Shown here piece after piece: positions 8,241-16,804 of a DNA stretch of 64,000 nucleotides; positions within the stretch are counted from its first letter, which is position 1; each line of letters opens with the position of its first letter. Below the pieces are notes generated by a model. That model was not told the origin of the DNA, ran no database searches, and saw nothing but the letters and a program-made list of their open reading frames with translations. The translations under genes were made by a program, and so were the position numbers. The stretch is from Aurantimicrobium photophilum (lineage in GTDB: Bacteria > Actinomycetota > Actinomycetes > Actinomycetales > Microbacteriaceae). The stretch spans positions 1,178,001 through 1,242,000 of the forward strand of contig NZ_CP023994.1 in assembly GCF_003194085.1 (NCBI RefSeq), given 5' to 3'.

Positions 8241-9323
8241 TTACTTGGTCAGCCAGCTGCGCAGTGCGCGCTCGCACTCGAGGATCTGCGAAGTCAGAAC
8301 CCGCTCGTCATCGGTGTGGGCCAGGGAAGGATCTCCGGGGCCAAAGTTCACCGCTGGAATTCCTAATGCCGAGAAACGTGCCACATCTGTCCAGCCATAC
8401 TTTGGCATGGGCTCAGCACCGACGGCAGCAACGAAGTCCTGAGCCAGTGCAGCTGTGAGCCCCGGACGAGCACCTTCAGCGCTATCCGTGACGACGACTT
8501 CGAAGCCAGCAAAGACGTCTTCAACGTGAGCCAGTGCTTCTGCAACGCTCTTATCGGGAGCGAAGCGGTAGTTCACGGTTAGTGCTGCCTCGTCAGGAAT
8601 GACGTTGCCCGCAACACCGCCAGAGACACCCACGGCACTGAGGCCTTCACGGTAGTCGAGGCCGTCCACGGTCACGGTTGCGGGACTATAGCTCGCAAGG
8701 GCGGCAAGGGCAGGTGCAAGCTTGTGAATGGCGTTCTCGCCCTTCCAGGCGCGAGCAGAGTGTGCTCGCACACCGTGTGTGCGCACCTCTACACGCAGGG
8801 TGCCATTGCATCCACCCTCCACAGTTGAATTACTAGGTTCACCCAAGATGGCAAAGTCACCCTGCAGAAGTTCTGGCGACTGTACTGCGAGACGGCCCAA
8901 GCCGTTGAGTTCTGAAGCAACCTCTTCATTGTCGTACCAAATCCAAGTGATGTCATAAGCGGCCTCAGTGAGCTCTGCAGCGAGTTTCACTGCCACGGCC
9001 ACACCAGCCTTCATATCGACTGTTCCGCGCCCCCAGAGCCACTCAGCACCCTCGTCTTCGCTGTATCGAACAGGGAGGTTGTTATTGACAGGAACAGTGT
9101 CGAGGTGACCAGCAATAACCACACGCTGTGCACGACCAAGGTTCGTCTTCGCAACGAGTGCATTGCCGTTGCGGATGATCTCGAGATGGCCCAAACCCGA
9201 CAGCGAAGATTCGATGGCATCAGCCAGCGTCTTCTCATTCCCCGAGACCGACTCAATGTTGCAGATGTCTGCGGTGAGCTCCACGCTTGAGCGTGAGAGG
9301 TCAAGCGAAGAAGTGGAGGACAT
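8241..9323 (-). CDS. dapE: Succinyl-diaminopimelate desuccinylase
   Basis: A 360-aa M20-family di-zinc amidase of the succinylase route to meso-diaminopimelate and lysine. Seen: zinc-binding GHLDTVP (His and Asp), the bridging Asp in GRGTVDMKAG, the general-base YDNEEVASELNGLG, GEPSN, and the C-terminal GPGDPSLAHTDDE histidine. It is divergent from dapD, with only 31 bases between start codons, and a TAAACT -10 (complement of 9330-9335) lies 6 bases before its ATG, so a leaderless transcript is predicted. The PIG-V-like gene follows in the same direction. Confidence 0.92.
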   Translation of the reverse strand: MSSTSSLDLSRSSVELTADICNIESVSGNEKTLADAIESSLSGLGHLEIIRNGNALVAKTNLGRAQRVVIAGHLDTVPVNNNLPVRYSEDEGAEWLWGRGTVDMKAGVAVAVKLAAELTEAAYDITWIWYDNEEVASELNGLGRLAVQSPELLQGDFAILGEPSNSTVEGGCNGTLRVEVRTHGVRAHSARAWKGENAIHKLAPALAALASYSPATVTVDGLDYREGLSAVGVSGGVAGNVIPDEAALTVNYRFAPDKSVAEALAHVEDVFAGFEVVVTDSAEGARPGLTAALAQDFVAAVGAEPMPKYGWTDVARFSALGIPAVNFGPGDPSLAHTDDERVLTSQILECERALRSWLTK

Positions 9324-9357
9324 GCCTCAAGTTTATCGCCGGTAATCTAGAGGCATG
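9321..9357. promoter_or_regulatory. Interlocked divergent dapE/dapD promoters
   Basis: The interval is bounded by a perfect 8-bp inverted repeat, CATGCCTC (9321-9328) and GAGGCATG (9350-9357), that includes both start codons. TAATCT (9343-9348) fits a dapD -10 and TAAACT (complement of 9330-9335) a dapE -10, each 6 bases from its ATG. The -35 zone of each promoter would cover the other gene's start. No TTGACA-like -35 is evident. Confidence 0.55.
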
Positions 9358-10302
9358 GTTTCTACGCAGACGAACACGCACGCTTGGGGTTATGGCCTGG
9401 CAACAATTGCCGGCGATGGCACCGTTCTCGACACCTGGTATCCCGCCCCCCAACTGGGACAACTTCCAGCAGGTCGTGACAAGTGGATTGTTCCTGCAGA
9501 GATCGAAGACCTCGTTGGCGAAGATGCACGTCGTAACGTCAAGCTCGAAGCAGTCACCATTGAAATCTCTCTTTCTGAGCCAGCTAACGGCGCATCTGAT
9601 GCCTACCTGCGCCTCCACCTGCTTTCCCACCTCCTTGTTGCCCCCAACACCATCAACCTCGATGGCATCTTTGGCCAGCTTCCCAACGTGGTCTGGACCA
9701 ACGCAGGCCCCGTCCACCCCGATGACTTCACTGCCCTGCGCCCACGCTTACTTCGCGCCGGCATTCAAGCGCAGGGAATTGACAGATTCCCCCGACTGAC
9801 CGACTACGTCACACCAGACCGAGTGCGCATCGCTGATGCGTCTCGTGTGCGCTTGGGTGCTCACCTTGCTCCGGGCACCGTGATCATGCACGAGGGCTTT
9901 GTGAACTTCAACGCCGGAACCCTCGGCACCTCTATGGTTGAGGGTCGCATCTCTCAAGGTGTCGTCGTCGGCGATGGTTCTGACATCGGTGGAGGCGCCT
10001 CCATTATGGGCACCCTTTCTGGCGGTGGCACCGAGAAGGTCAGCATTGGTCAACGTTCACTGTTGGGAGCAAACTCTGGCATTGGTATCTCCATCGGAGA
10101 TGACTGCGTTGTTGAAGCAGGGCTCTATGTGACAGCTGGCACCAAGGTGAACGTGATTGACGGCGAGAACACCACGGTTCTCAAGGCCAAGGAACTCTCC
10201 GGCGTGAACAATCTGTTATTCCGCCGAAACTCTCTCACCGGCGCAGTGGAAGTCACCTCGCGCACGGGCGTGGGCATCGTGCTGAACTCAGCACTTCACT
10301 AG
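9355..10302 (+). CDS. dapD: Tetrahydrodipicolinate N-succinyltransferase
   Basis: A 315-aa left-handed beta-helix acyltransferase catalysing the first step of the succinylase branch of lysine biosynthesis. Seen: hexapeptide-type stretches ([28 protein letters not shown]), [33 protein letters not shown], and [28 protein letters not shown]. Length and N-terminal domain fit the actinobacterial DapD class rather than the shorter E. coli form. The gene has no Shine-Dalgarno sequence and probably starts transcription at the ATG. A terminator follows at 10322. Confidence 0.93.
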   Translation: MVSTQTNTHAWGYGLATIAGDGTVLDTWYPAPQLGQLPAGRDKWIVPAEIEDLVGEDARRNVKLEAVTIEISLSEPANGASDAYLRLHLLSHLLVAPNTINLDGIFGQLPNVVWTNAGPVHPDDFTALRPRLLRAGIQAQGIDRFPRLTDYVTPDRVRIADASRVRLGAHLAPGTVIMHEGFVNFNAGTLGTSMVEGRISQGVVVGDGSDIGGGASIMGTLSGGGTEKVSIGQRSLLGANSGIGISIGDDCVVEAGLYVTAGTKVNVIDGENTTVLKAKELSGVNNLLFRRNSLTGAVEVTSRTGVGIVLNSALH

Positions 10303-10321
10303 AATCTCTAAGTTAAATAGA

Positions 10322-10347
10322 GAATGCCCCTCGCAAGAGGGGCATTC
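10322..10347. terminator. Terminator between dapD and the large adhesin
   Basis: A perfect 11-bp stem (gaatgcccctc/gaggggcattc) with a gcaa tetraloop followed by ttctttgttc. It serves dapD and can also end the convergent adhesin gene. Confidence 0.88.
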
Positions 10348-10375
10348 TTCTTTGTTCAGAGCGCATAGCTCCTAC

Positions 10376-13300
10376 TTACTCTTTTTGAAGATCACGTCGT
10401 CGACGAATCACAGCAAGTAGTCCCCCGCTGAGCATAAAGAGCGCTAATACAAGTGCCGGGAAAACAACTGCTCCGGTTTGAGCAAGGCTCAAACGCGGGA
10501 CAGTAGTGACACTGGAACTAAGTGTTGCTGTTCCCCGCTGACCATAACCGTCAACAATTCCATAGGTAATGACAGCCACTCCCGCATAACCTGTTGCCGG
10601 CACGAACAACACACGGCCGTTAGAGACTGTGTATGTTCCCTGACCAGGTACGGAGTATCCGGTAACGGAGTTTCCGTTGGGATCGACGAGAGTAAGGCTT
10701 GCGCCTGCGGGGATAACAGGCGTGAATACGTGAGTTTCTGAATCCGTACCGGACGTCGAACCCGGCTGAGGCGAGGGCGCAGAAGGAATTGTGACGTTGG
10801 TACTAATGGTCTGCGTCGCAGTGGATTGGTAAGCATCGGTGGCCCGATACGTCACAGGAGTAGTGGCACCTGAATATCCGTTCTCAGGCACAAAGGTCAC
10901 GATTCCTGTTGAGGGCACAACGGTATACGTGCCCTCACCAGGAACAATCAAGGTGGTGACAGAATTCCCTTGAGCATCAACAAGCTTGACAGAACCTGAG
11001 GGGGGAACAGTTACTTGAATCGTTTGAGGCTGGACACCGACTCCGCCGGAACCGGTTAGTGGACTGAGAGGGCCAAAAGGTGGCGCTAAAACAGTTGGTG
11101 TGTAGGTTGTGAGCCCAACCTGCCCAAAACTGTCGGTGAAGGCAACGGTTATCGCAGTTGGTGTGCCGGCATAGCCGTAAACCGGCGTGAACTTGATTTC
11201 ACCAGTTGAACTGTTGAAGTCGTACACTCCTTCACCGGGAATTGTGTAAGTGGTTTGAGATGTACCAAGCGGACTGCGCATCTGAAGTGTGACGCCAACC
11301 GGTACCGAAATAACTACACTTTGACTCACTGCGGGATCCGTCGAGAGTGCCTTGTTATAGCCCGAAGAAACTTGCGGGGTGGGCGTAGTTGGCGGGATGA
11401 CGTTGATGGCAACCGTCGATGAGGTCGACTGGCCGTATGAATCAGTTACACGATATGGGACTGGTGTCGCTGTTCCAGTAAAGGCAGGGTCGGGGACAAA
11501 GTCAGTACGCCCTGTACCAACGTTCACCGTATAAGTACCTTCACCAGGAACAGTGACAGAAGTCACGGGACTTCCGGAACCGTCGATTAATCTGAGTGTT
11601 CCACCGGAAGGAATCGCTACTGAAACAGAGCCGCCCGCCGAAGACTGAGGGATTGAAACACCGACAGGGATTGCACTGGGTACACCGGGAAGAGTAACTG
11701 TCGCGGTGTAAGTTGCAATACCGGTCTGCCCGAACACGTCAGTCACTCGGTAGATGATTGGGTCAGCAACACCACTAAACCCAGGTTCAGGATCAAAGGT
11801 AATGCGACCAGCTGAGAATGAATATGTTCCCTGCCCTGGCACAGCGAATCCACTAGAGGAAGAACCTGAAGGGTTCAGGAGTGTCACACTTCCGTTTGAT
11901 GGAGCAGACACGCTGACCCGCTGTGGAGAAGTTCCAACTCCCGTAGTTGCAACATCTGGTGCTGTCGGAGGTATACCCGCAGGGCCGTAAGTGCCGGGCA
12001 TTGCCAGTGTTACTGATGGAGATTCAGCGGCATTAAGGAATGAGGATTGACCAAACTCGCGGATGACATACGCGGATGAGGATTTTGCTTTTTCGTTTGT
12101 CAGCGGAGAGTTAACTAAGGGGTTAACAATCGCAAAATCCGGTTCAGAAGCACCGGTGGTCGGAGTTGTCACTGTCATGTCTACGTTCCATGAACGGCCA
12201 GGCAGTAGAACATTGGAGCCAAAATCAAACTTCAGCGCAGTTACCGTTTGAAGGTTTCCTGGAGGAGTTGTGCTCCAGCTTGCGGATACACATCCAGCGG
12301 GAGAGTAATTCAATTCGGTTCTACAAATATTTGCCTGAGTTGAATAACTCACAGTTGCGCCAGTGAGTCCAACAGGAAGTGTCGGGACACTCGTTAGCAG
12401 CACCGGGAATGTTGAAGAAGAGGTGTTTCTAGTTGTTCCGGAGAGAACATTGGTATCTCCCGGACGCGGCAAAATCGTGATGACTGTTGCAGCATCAAGG
12501 CGCACGGTACCACGGTTCTTTAGAGAGACTCTGAAGCCATCCGTTGCACCAGGAGTGGTGTATCCCGTTGAAGGCCCTCCAATGAATGAGGTATCCCATG
12601 AACCCTTTACCGACTGGGTAAGCGATGCGGCAACGCTGGCAGCAGGAACCACCTGAGCGTTGAATGTAGGGAACAACACGGAGTCAGTACCAGTATTCAG
12701 AGTGTTACCCACCCGTCCGTCGCCATCTAGGTCGGCAGATGTGTCGCCGAATGCTCCCCAGTATTGAGCTTCCATCCCGTAGGAGTTGTTTGTTCTCGAG
12801 CTGAAGGCAGCGACAACACTTGGACTGCCCATCAAAGTGTCCTGGAGGTCCAGAGAGAAGTCAACGGACAGAGTAGACCCAGAAGCAATTTTTGTTCCGG
12901 TTGGGAACGTAATTTTGATCAATTCACCAGTCAGTGAAGGATTGTTGGTTATCCATCCAGAACTGTTATATCCAAAGCCACTAGTCCTCGTTACGGTGTA
13001 GTTGGTCAGAGTAGTCGATCCGTTTTTCACGACCAAGGAAGAATTAGCAATGGTCGTATCTGCCGGCTGAATGATAAAGAGTACTGGGTCCGGAAGATCC
13101 GCTGAATACGCAGCGAATCCCGCGGTAAAAGGCGCCGTCCGCACACCAGGAAGAAGGTTTGCAGAAAGGTTATTCCTCAAACCAACTCGAGTCGCCAAGC
13201 TTGGTGCGGGCGGTGGAGGTTCTGAAATGACCGAGGTAGATGAAGTATCGACAAGAGTGCGGGTTGATTGAGGGAATCCCGGGACAGTCTCGGTGAAATC

Positions 13301-14722
13301 AAAATATGCAGTCTCAGGAAAAACATCGCCGATTACGACAGGAACGCCTGTCCGAGTAGTTGAAAGAATTACCCACGAATAAGAAAGCAGATCTAATGAA
13401 CCGCTACCAACTGGAATTACTCCATAGGTAGCTTTGATGTACGTGATGTAGTTGCCACCTGACATAGCCGCGGCACCAGAAGGCATGGTGTTAGAAACAT
13501 TAACCACGGCGGTGGAGCCAGCCGCAATTCCCGATTCAGCTAGGTAAGCGAGGTTATCGTCTGAGTTACCTTGAATTCCATCGGCACCAAATTTTGATTT
13601 CACCCACAAGGCAGCCAAGCCGGCGCTTTTGTTATAGATCGTGACTGTGGTCAGACCAAGACCAACCGGAATAGTTTCGCGAATGGAGATGGAATCCAAA
13701 GGCTGGCTGGAGTCATTTGGGTTTTCAGCCTTGAAATCAATGGATCCCCCTGCACCAATCCATTTGCCCGTTGGAGCAGAAATGCGGTCTACGAGGACTT
13801 GTGCTGGCCCTGGCGCAACCAGACTTACCACCGCTGTGGATGTACCCAGTGTTCGGGCTGGACTGGAACTTCCTATGTCTGTCCCTGTCCACGTGTAGGG
13901 GTAGGGAACAAGTTGTCCGACAGCAAAATACGCAGAAGGGTGCATCGTGATGAGGTTGTATGAGACACAACCAATTACATTCGAAGCGACGGTCCATGTC
14001 ACTTCTCGAGTGCTCGAATTATATGAACCGCTCGGTGCAGATTGGAAGACGACATTGGCAGGTAACGTCACCTTGATAACTGAACCAGCAGCAATACCGA
14101 CGGGACCATAACCTGCAGTTGTAGGCGCTACGGGACATGCAGTGACGCTTGTCGTCGCAAAATCATCGAGGTTACCACCAGAACTAAAGCTGGAATTCAC
14201 GGTAGTTGTGTTTGCCGCCCTCACCGTCACCGTGTTCACCGTAGTAGTGACGTTCTCCCCATCGGATGTTGAGAAATTTGAAGTGTGATCAGCCACTGTT
14301 CCATTTGGCGTACTCCACGGAGCAACGCTCATATTCACAACAATTTGGCTGGATGTTCCGACTGGGACGGTGGAGTTCAGCACAAAAACAAGTTGTGTTG
14401 ACGAACGAATGACTCGGCTCACTTCGCTCACAGAATAACTTGCTGTCCCCGCAACCATAGAAGACGGGAAATTCAATCGAATCATTCCGTCGTGACAGTC
14501 ATTGTTACTGCACGTAAAATTCACAGTCCAGACGTAGGAACTTCCGGAGCCAACCGTGATTGCCGAAGAAGGTGTACCACTTGGTAGCTTGAGAGACTGA
14601 GTGATTCCAACATTTCCGCCCACTGCATTTGCAGGAGCTGAGAATCCGAGCAGCAGCACTGAAAATATTGCTACCGCTGCCGCGATGCGCAGAAATGCGC
14701 GCTGAAATGTGTTTTGTAACAA
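10376..14722 (-). CDS. Giant secreted surface protein with CshA-type fibril repeats and LAxTG sorting signal
   Basis: A 1448-aa predicted cell-surface adhesin. Residues 1-33 form a signal peptide (RIAAAVAIFSVLLLGFSAPANA). Residues about 35-915 are Ser/Thr/Val-rich beta-sandwich-like sequence resembling conserved-repeat (DUF11-like) surface modules. Residues about 918-1409 hold five tandem repeats of 95-104 aa, each with a VPGEGTY or VPGQGTY core, an FxPxxGY/F-G segment and a YRxTDxYGQ ending, matching CshA-type fibril repeats. The C terminus has LAQTG (1413-1417), a membrane helix and RRRRDLQKE, a sortase-type signal. The start is a TTG with weak TAGG upstream and is uncertain. No sortase gene is in the window. 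Confidence 0.8.
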   Translation of the reverse strand: MLQNTFQRAFLRIAAAVAIFSVLLLGFSAPANAVGGNVGITQSLKLPSGTPSSAITVGSGSSYVWTVNFTCSNNDCHDGMIRLNFPSSMVAGTASYSVSEVSRVIRSSTQLVFVLNSTVPVGTSSQIVVNMSVAPWSTPNGTVADHTSNFSTSDGENVTTTVNTVTVRAANTTTVNSSFSSGGNLDDFATTSVTACPVAPTTAGYGPVGIAAGSVIKVTLPANVVFQSAPSGSYNSSTREVTWTVASNVIGCVSYNLITMHPSAYFAVGQLVPYPYTWTGTDIGSSSPARTLGTSTAVVSLVAPGPAQVLVDRISAPTGKWIGAGGSIDFKAENPNDSSQPLDSISIRETIPVGLGLTTVTIYNKSAGLAALWVKSKFGADGIQGNSDDNLAYLAESGIAAGSTAVVNVSNTMPSGAAAMSGGNYITYIKATYGVIPVGSGSLDLLSYSWVILSTTRTGVPVVIGDVFPETAYFDFTETVPGFPQSTRTLVDTSSTSVISEPPPPAPSLATRVGLRNNLSANLLPGVRTAPFTAGFAAYSADLPDPVLFIIQPADTTIANSSLVVKNGSTTLTNYTVTRTSGFGYNSSGWITNNPSLTGELIKITFPTGTKIASGSTLSVDFSLDLQDTLMGSPSVVAAFSSRTNNSYGMEAQYWGAFGDTSADLDGDGRVGNTLNTGTDSVLFPTFNAQVVPAASVAASLTQSVKGSWDTSFIGGPSTGYTTPGATDGFRVSLKNRGTVRLDAATVITILPRPGDTNVLSGTTRNTSSSTFPVLLTSVPTLPVGLTGATVSYSTQANICRTELNYSPAGCVSASWSTTPPGNLQTVTALKFDFGSNVLLPGRSWNVDMTVTTPTTGASEPDFAIVNPLVNSPLTNEKAKSSSAYVIREFGQSSFLNAAESPSVTLAMPGTYGPAGIPPTAPDVATTGVGTSPQRVSVSAPSNGSVTLLNPSGSSSSGFAVPGQGTYSFSAGRITFDPEPGFSGVADPIIYRVTDVFGQTGIATYTATVTLPGVPSAIPVGVSIPQSSAGGSVSVAIPSGGTLRLIDGSGSPVTSVTVPGEGTYTVNVGTGRTDFVPDPAFTGTATPVPYRVTDSYGQSTSSTVAINVIPPTTPTPQVSSGYNKALSTDPAVSQSVVISVPVGVTLQMRSPLGTSQTTYTIPGEGVYDFNSSTGEIKFTPVYGYAGTPTAITVAFTDSFGQVGLTTYTPTVLAPPFGPLSPLTGSGGVGVQPQTIQVTVPPSGSVKLVDAQGNSVTTLIVPGEGTYTVVPSTGIVTFVPENGYSGATTPVTYRATDAYQSTATQTISTNVTIPSAPSPQPGSTSGTDSETHVFTPVIPAGASLTLVDPNGNSVTGYSVPGQGTYTVSNGRVLFVPATGYAGVAVITYGIVDGYGQRGTATLSSSVTTVPRLSLAQTGAVVFPALVLALFMLSGGLLAVIRRRRDLQKE
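10496..11971 (-). repeat. Five tandem CshA-type repeat modules
   Basis: Protein-level repeats of about 100 residues within the large adhesin (approximate residues 918-1409). They share the VPGxGTY turn, FxPxxG and TDxYGQ signatures but have diverged, so the DNA copies are not near-identical. Boundaries are by eye. Confidence 0.75.
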
Positions 14723-14749
14723 AGGAAACCTACAATCAAGTTATTTAAA

Positions 14750-14755
14750 ACTATA
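14750..14755 (-). promoter_or_regulatory. Possible -10 of the adhesin gene
   Basis: TATAGT on the minus strand, in an A+T-rich intergenic stretch about 28 bases before the TTG start. No good -35 was found. The 166-base gap to the TetR gene otherwise holds only a short CCCTGC/GCAGGG hairpin at 14853-14871. Confidence 0.3.
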
Positions 14756-14888
14756 TTCGATTTCATTAATTACTTTTCTGGGAATTTCTAGAGGAAAACC
14801 ACATTCTCCAAGCCAATTTCTTGAACCAAACGCAATCTAAGAAGATGATGCGCCCTGCCCTATGTGCAGGGGCCCTCAAAAGCTAAAT

Positions 14889-15632
14889 TTAGAAGGCTCT
14901 ATCTCGCTTGATGCCCTCAATAGCTTCTGCAATTGCAAACCCAACAATTTGTTCAAACATTTCTTGAGCCTCAGGAAAATCCTGCGCACGTGCGGCAGCG
15001 CTAGAAGCCCATACGGACATACCCAGAGCCGCCCATCCCACGATCGTTGATCGTGCAACTGCTCTCTGATCTTTCATCAGCACTTCGCGGGGCACTTCGC
15101 CAACACCATAAGTGATGTCCGTCACACTGTTTTCACGAACATCAATGGTGAGTTGACCTAAACGAGCAAGATTGAGCTCAAGAAGTTGGCTCATTTCTTC
15201 TTGATGCTCACTCTGAAGAATTGCAGAAATACCCTCAAAGCTACCGGGGTAGTTGATCACAGCACTCCATCCAGACATTTTCTGAGCGTGCTCTAGCTGG
15301 GCTCGAATAAGTGCTGTAAGTCGCGCTTCAGGGTCTCGGGAAGCAGAAAGCACTGCTTCCCAGGTGCTCGCCACATAACCTCGGTAGGTCTCCACAGTTG
15401 CGGCAGCAAGTAGACCATCCCAGCTTCCAAAATGGTGATTCACAGCGCCAAAAGAGACACCTGCTTTTTCACAAACAAATCGCGCGTTGATGGAAAATGC
15501 GCCGTGGATTGCAACTTGCTCAATGGTGGTCCGAAGAAGAGCTTCCGAAGCGGCGACAAAAGATGACTCTTTGCGTGGTCTACCTACAGGGCGGCGTTGA
15601 TTAACGCTTTCGCTACCCTGGTTTTGTTTCAC
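14889..15632 (-). CDS. TetR family transcriptional regulator
   Basis: A 247-aa regulator. The N-terminal part (VGRPRKESSFVAASEALLRTTIEQVAIHGAFSINARFVCEKAGVSFGAVNHHFGSWDGLLAAA) is a TetR DNA-binding domain; the helix-turn-helix ends in the family-typical VNHHFGS. The C-terminal ligand domain is unassigned. An in-frame GTG at 15650 has no signals; the GTG ending at 15632 has TATTTT (complement of 15639-15644) 6 bases upstream and is preferred. It lies downstream of the zinc alcohol dehydrogenase on the same strand and upstream of the adhesin, either of which could be its target. Confidence 0.82.
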   Translation of the reverse strand: MKQNQGSESVNQRRPVGRPRKESSFVAASEALLRTTIEQVAIHGAFSINARFVCEKAGVSFGAVNHHFGSWDGLLAAATVETYRGYVASTWEAVLSASRDPEARLTALIRAQLEHAQKMSGWSAVINYPGSFEGISAILQSEHQEEMSQLLELNLARLGQLTIDVRENSVTDITYGVGEVPREVLMKDQRAVARSTIVGWAALGMSVWASSAAARAQDFPEAQEMFEQIVGFAIAEAIEGIKRDRAF

Positions 15633-15724
15633 CTTCCAAAAATAGACCACAAAAGTAACAATTAACTTGGTCGCAGGAAGGAACTTAGGAAAAATTAATT
15701 TCCCCGCAACATTGACCGCTTCAC

Positions 15725-16768
15725 TTACGGCTGAATGATGGTGACACCAGGTTCAGTACCTGTGCTCATCTGAGCAAGGGCTTCCGGCACAGCGTCCAGA
15801 GGGATTCTGTGGGTGATGAAGGTTCCGGGATCAATGATTCCGGCACCTATATCTGCCAGCATCTCGGGGTAGGCAGCTGCTGCCATTCCGTGAGATCCAA
15901 GCACCTGAAGCTCTTTAGCGATAACCACGTGCATGGGCACCGTTGCCTTGTCGCCGATCTTGGCGGGCAAGAGCAAACCAATCTGAACGTGACGTCCCTG
16001 AACCCTCAGGCTCTCAACCGCTGACTTGGCTGTGGAAATACTTCCCAGAGCATCAATAGAGACATCCACGCCGCCAGGAATCACACGGTGAATCGCTTCG
16101 ACGACGTCCACTTCTGCAGCATTGAACACATGCGTAGCTCCCACCTGCGAGGCAAGAGCTAGAGCCTCGTTGTTCACGTCAACTGCAACCACGGTTGCAC
16201 CTGACGCGGCGGCAATCATGATTGCAGCAAGACCTATTCCGCCGCAGCCAAAGACGGCCACCGTTTCACCGGGCTGCACTTCAGCTACGTGCTTGATGGC
16301 GCGGTAGCTGGTGGCAAAGCGACAGCCCAAGCTAGCTGCCACATCAAAAGAAACCTCGTCAGGGAGAACAACCGCGTTGAAGTCTGCACGAGGAATAGCT
16401 ACATACTCGGCATATGTTCCCGGACCACTGAAACCTGGTTGCCATTGATCGGGGCAGACCTGAGCATTCCCAGACTCACACCACGAACATTCTCCACAGC
16501 CACAGACAAAGGGAAAGACAACACGGTCACCGACCTTGAGGGACGAAACTCCAGAGCCCACCTCGTGCACAACACCAGCAAACTCATGGCCAGGGACGTG
16601 AGGGAAGACCGTGATGTCGGGATCATGGCCCTGCCAGGCATGCCAGTCGGAACGGCAGAGGCCTGCGGCCTTCACCTGCACGACTACGCCACCCGGTGGC
16701 GCAACGGGAGTAACCAGTTCTGCCACGACAAGTGGCACACCGAATTTCTCGAACTGTACTGCCTTCAT
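15725..16768 (-). CDS. Zinc-dependent medium-chain alcohol dehydrogenase
   Basis: A 347-aa MDR enzyme. Seen: the catalytic zinc ligands in GLCRSDWHAW (Cys) and GHEFAGVVHEVG (His-Glu), the four structural-zinc cysteines in CGCGECSWCESGNAQVC, and the NAD-binding GCGGIGLAAIMIAAASGATVVAVDV with the Asp that favours NAD. The substrate is unknown. TAAGCT (complement of 16775-16780) precedes the ATG by 6 bases, predicting a leaderless mRNA. A TetR regulator follows with its own start signals. Confidence 0.85.
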   Translation of the reverse strand: MKAVQFEKFGVPLVVAELVTPVAPPGGVVVQVKAAGLCRSDWHAWQGHDPDITVFPHVPGHEFAGVVHEVGSGVSSLKVGDRVVFPFVCGCGECSWCESGNAQVCPDQWQPGFSGPGTYAEYVAIPRADFNAVVLPDEVSFDVAASLGCRFATSYRAIKHVAEVQPGETVAVFGCGGIGLAAIMIAAASGATVVAVDVNNEALALASQVGATHVFNAAEVDVVEAIHRVIPGGVDVSIDALGSISTAKSAVESLRVQGRHVQIGLLLPAKIGDKATVPMHVVIAKELQVLGSHGMAAAAYPEMLADIGAGIIDPGTFITHRIPLDAVPEALAQMSTGTEPGVTIIQP

Positions 16769-16804
16769 GAGGTCAGCTTAACAGCGGGGATATCGCCTCC
16801 GCGA

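Noticed and set aside
10496-11971. Possible CRISPR or DNA-level tandem array
   Set aside because: The periodicity is protein-level, about 100 residues per unit, and the DNA copies have diverged; no short direct repeats with unique spacers.
14853-14871. Terminator after the TetR gene (CCCTGC/GCAGGG)
   Set aside because: Six base pairs with a 7-base loop and no T run; too weak to list as a terminator.
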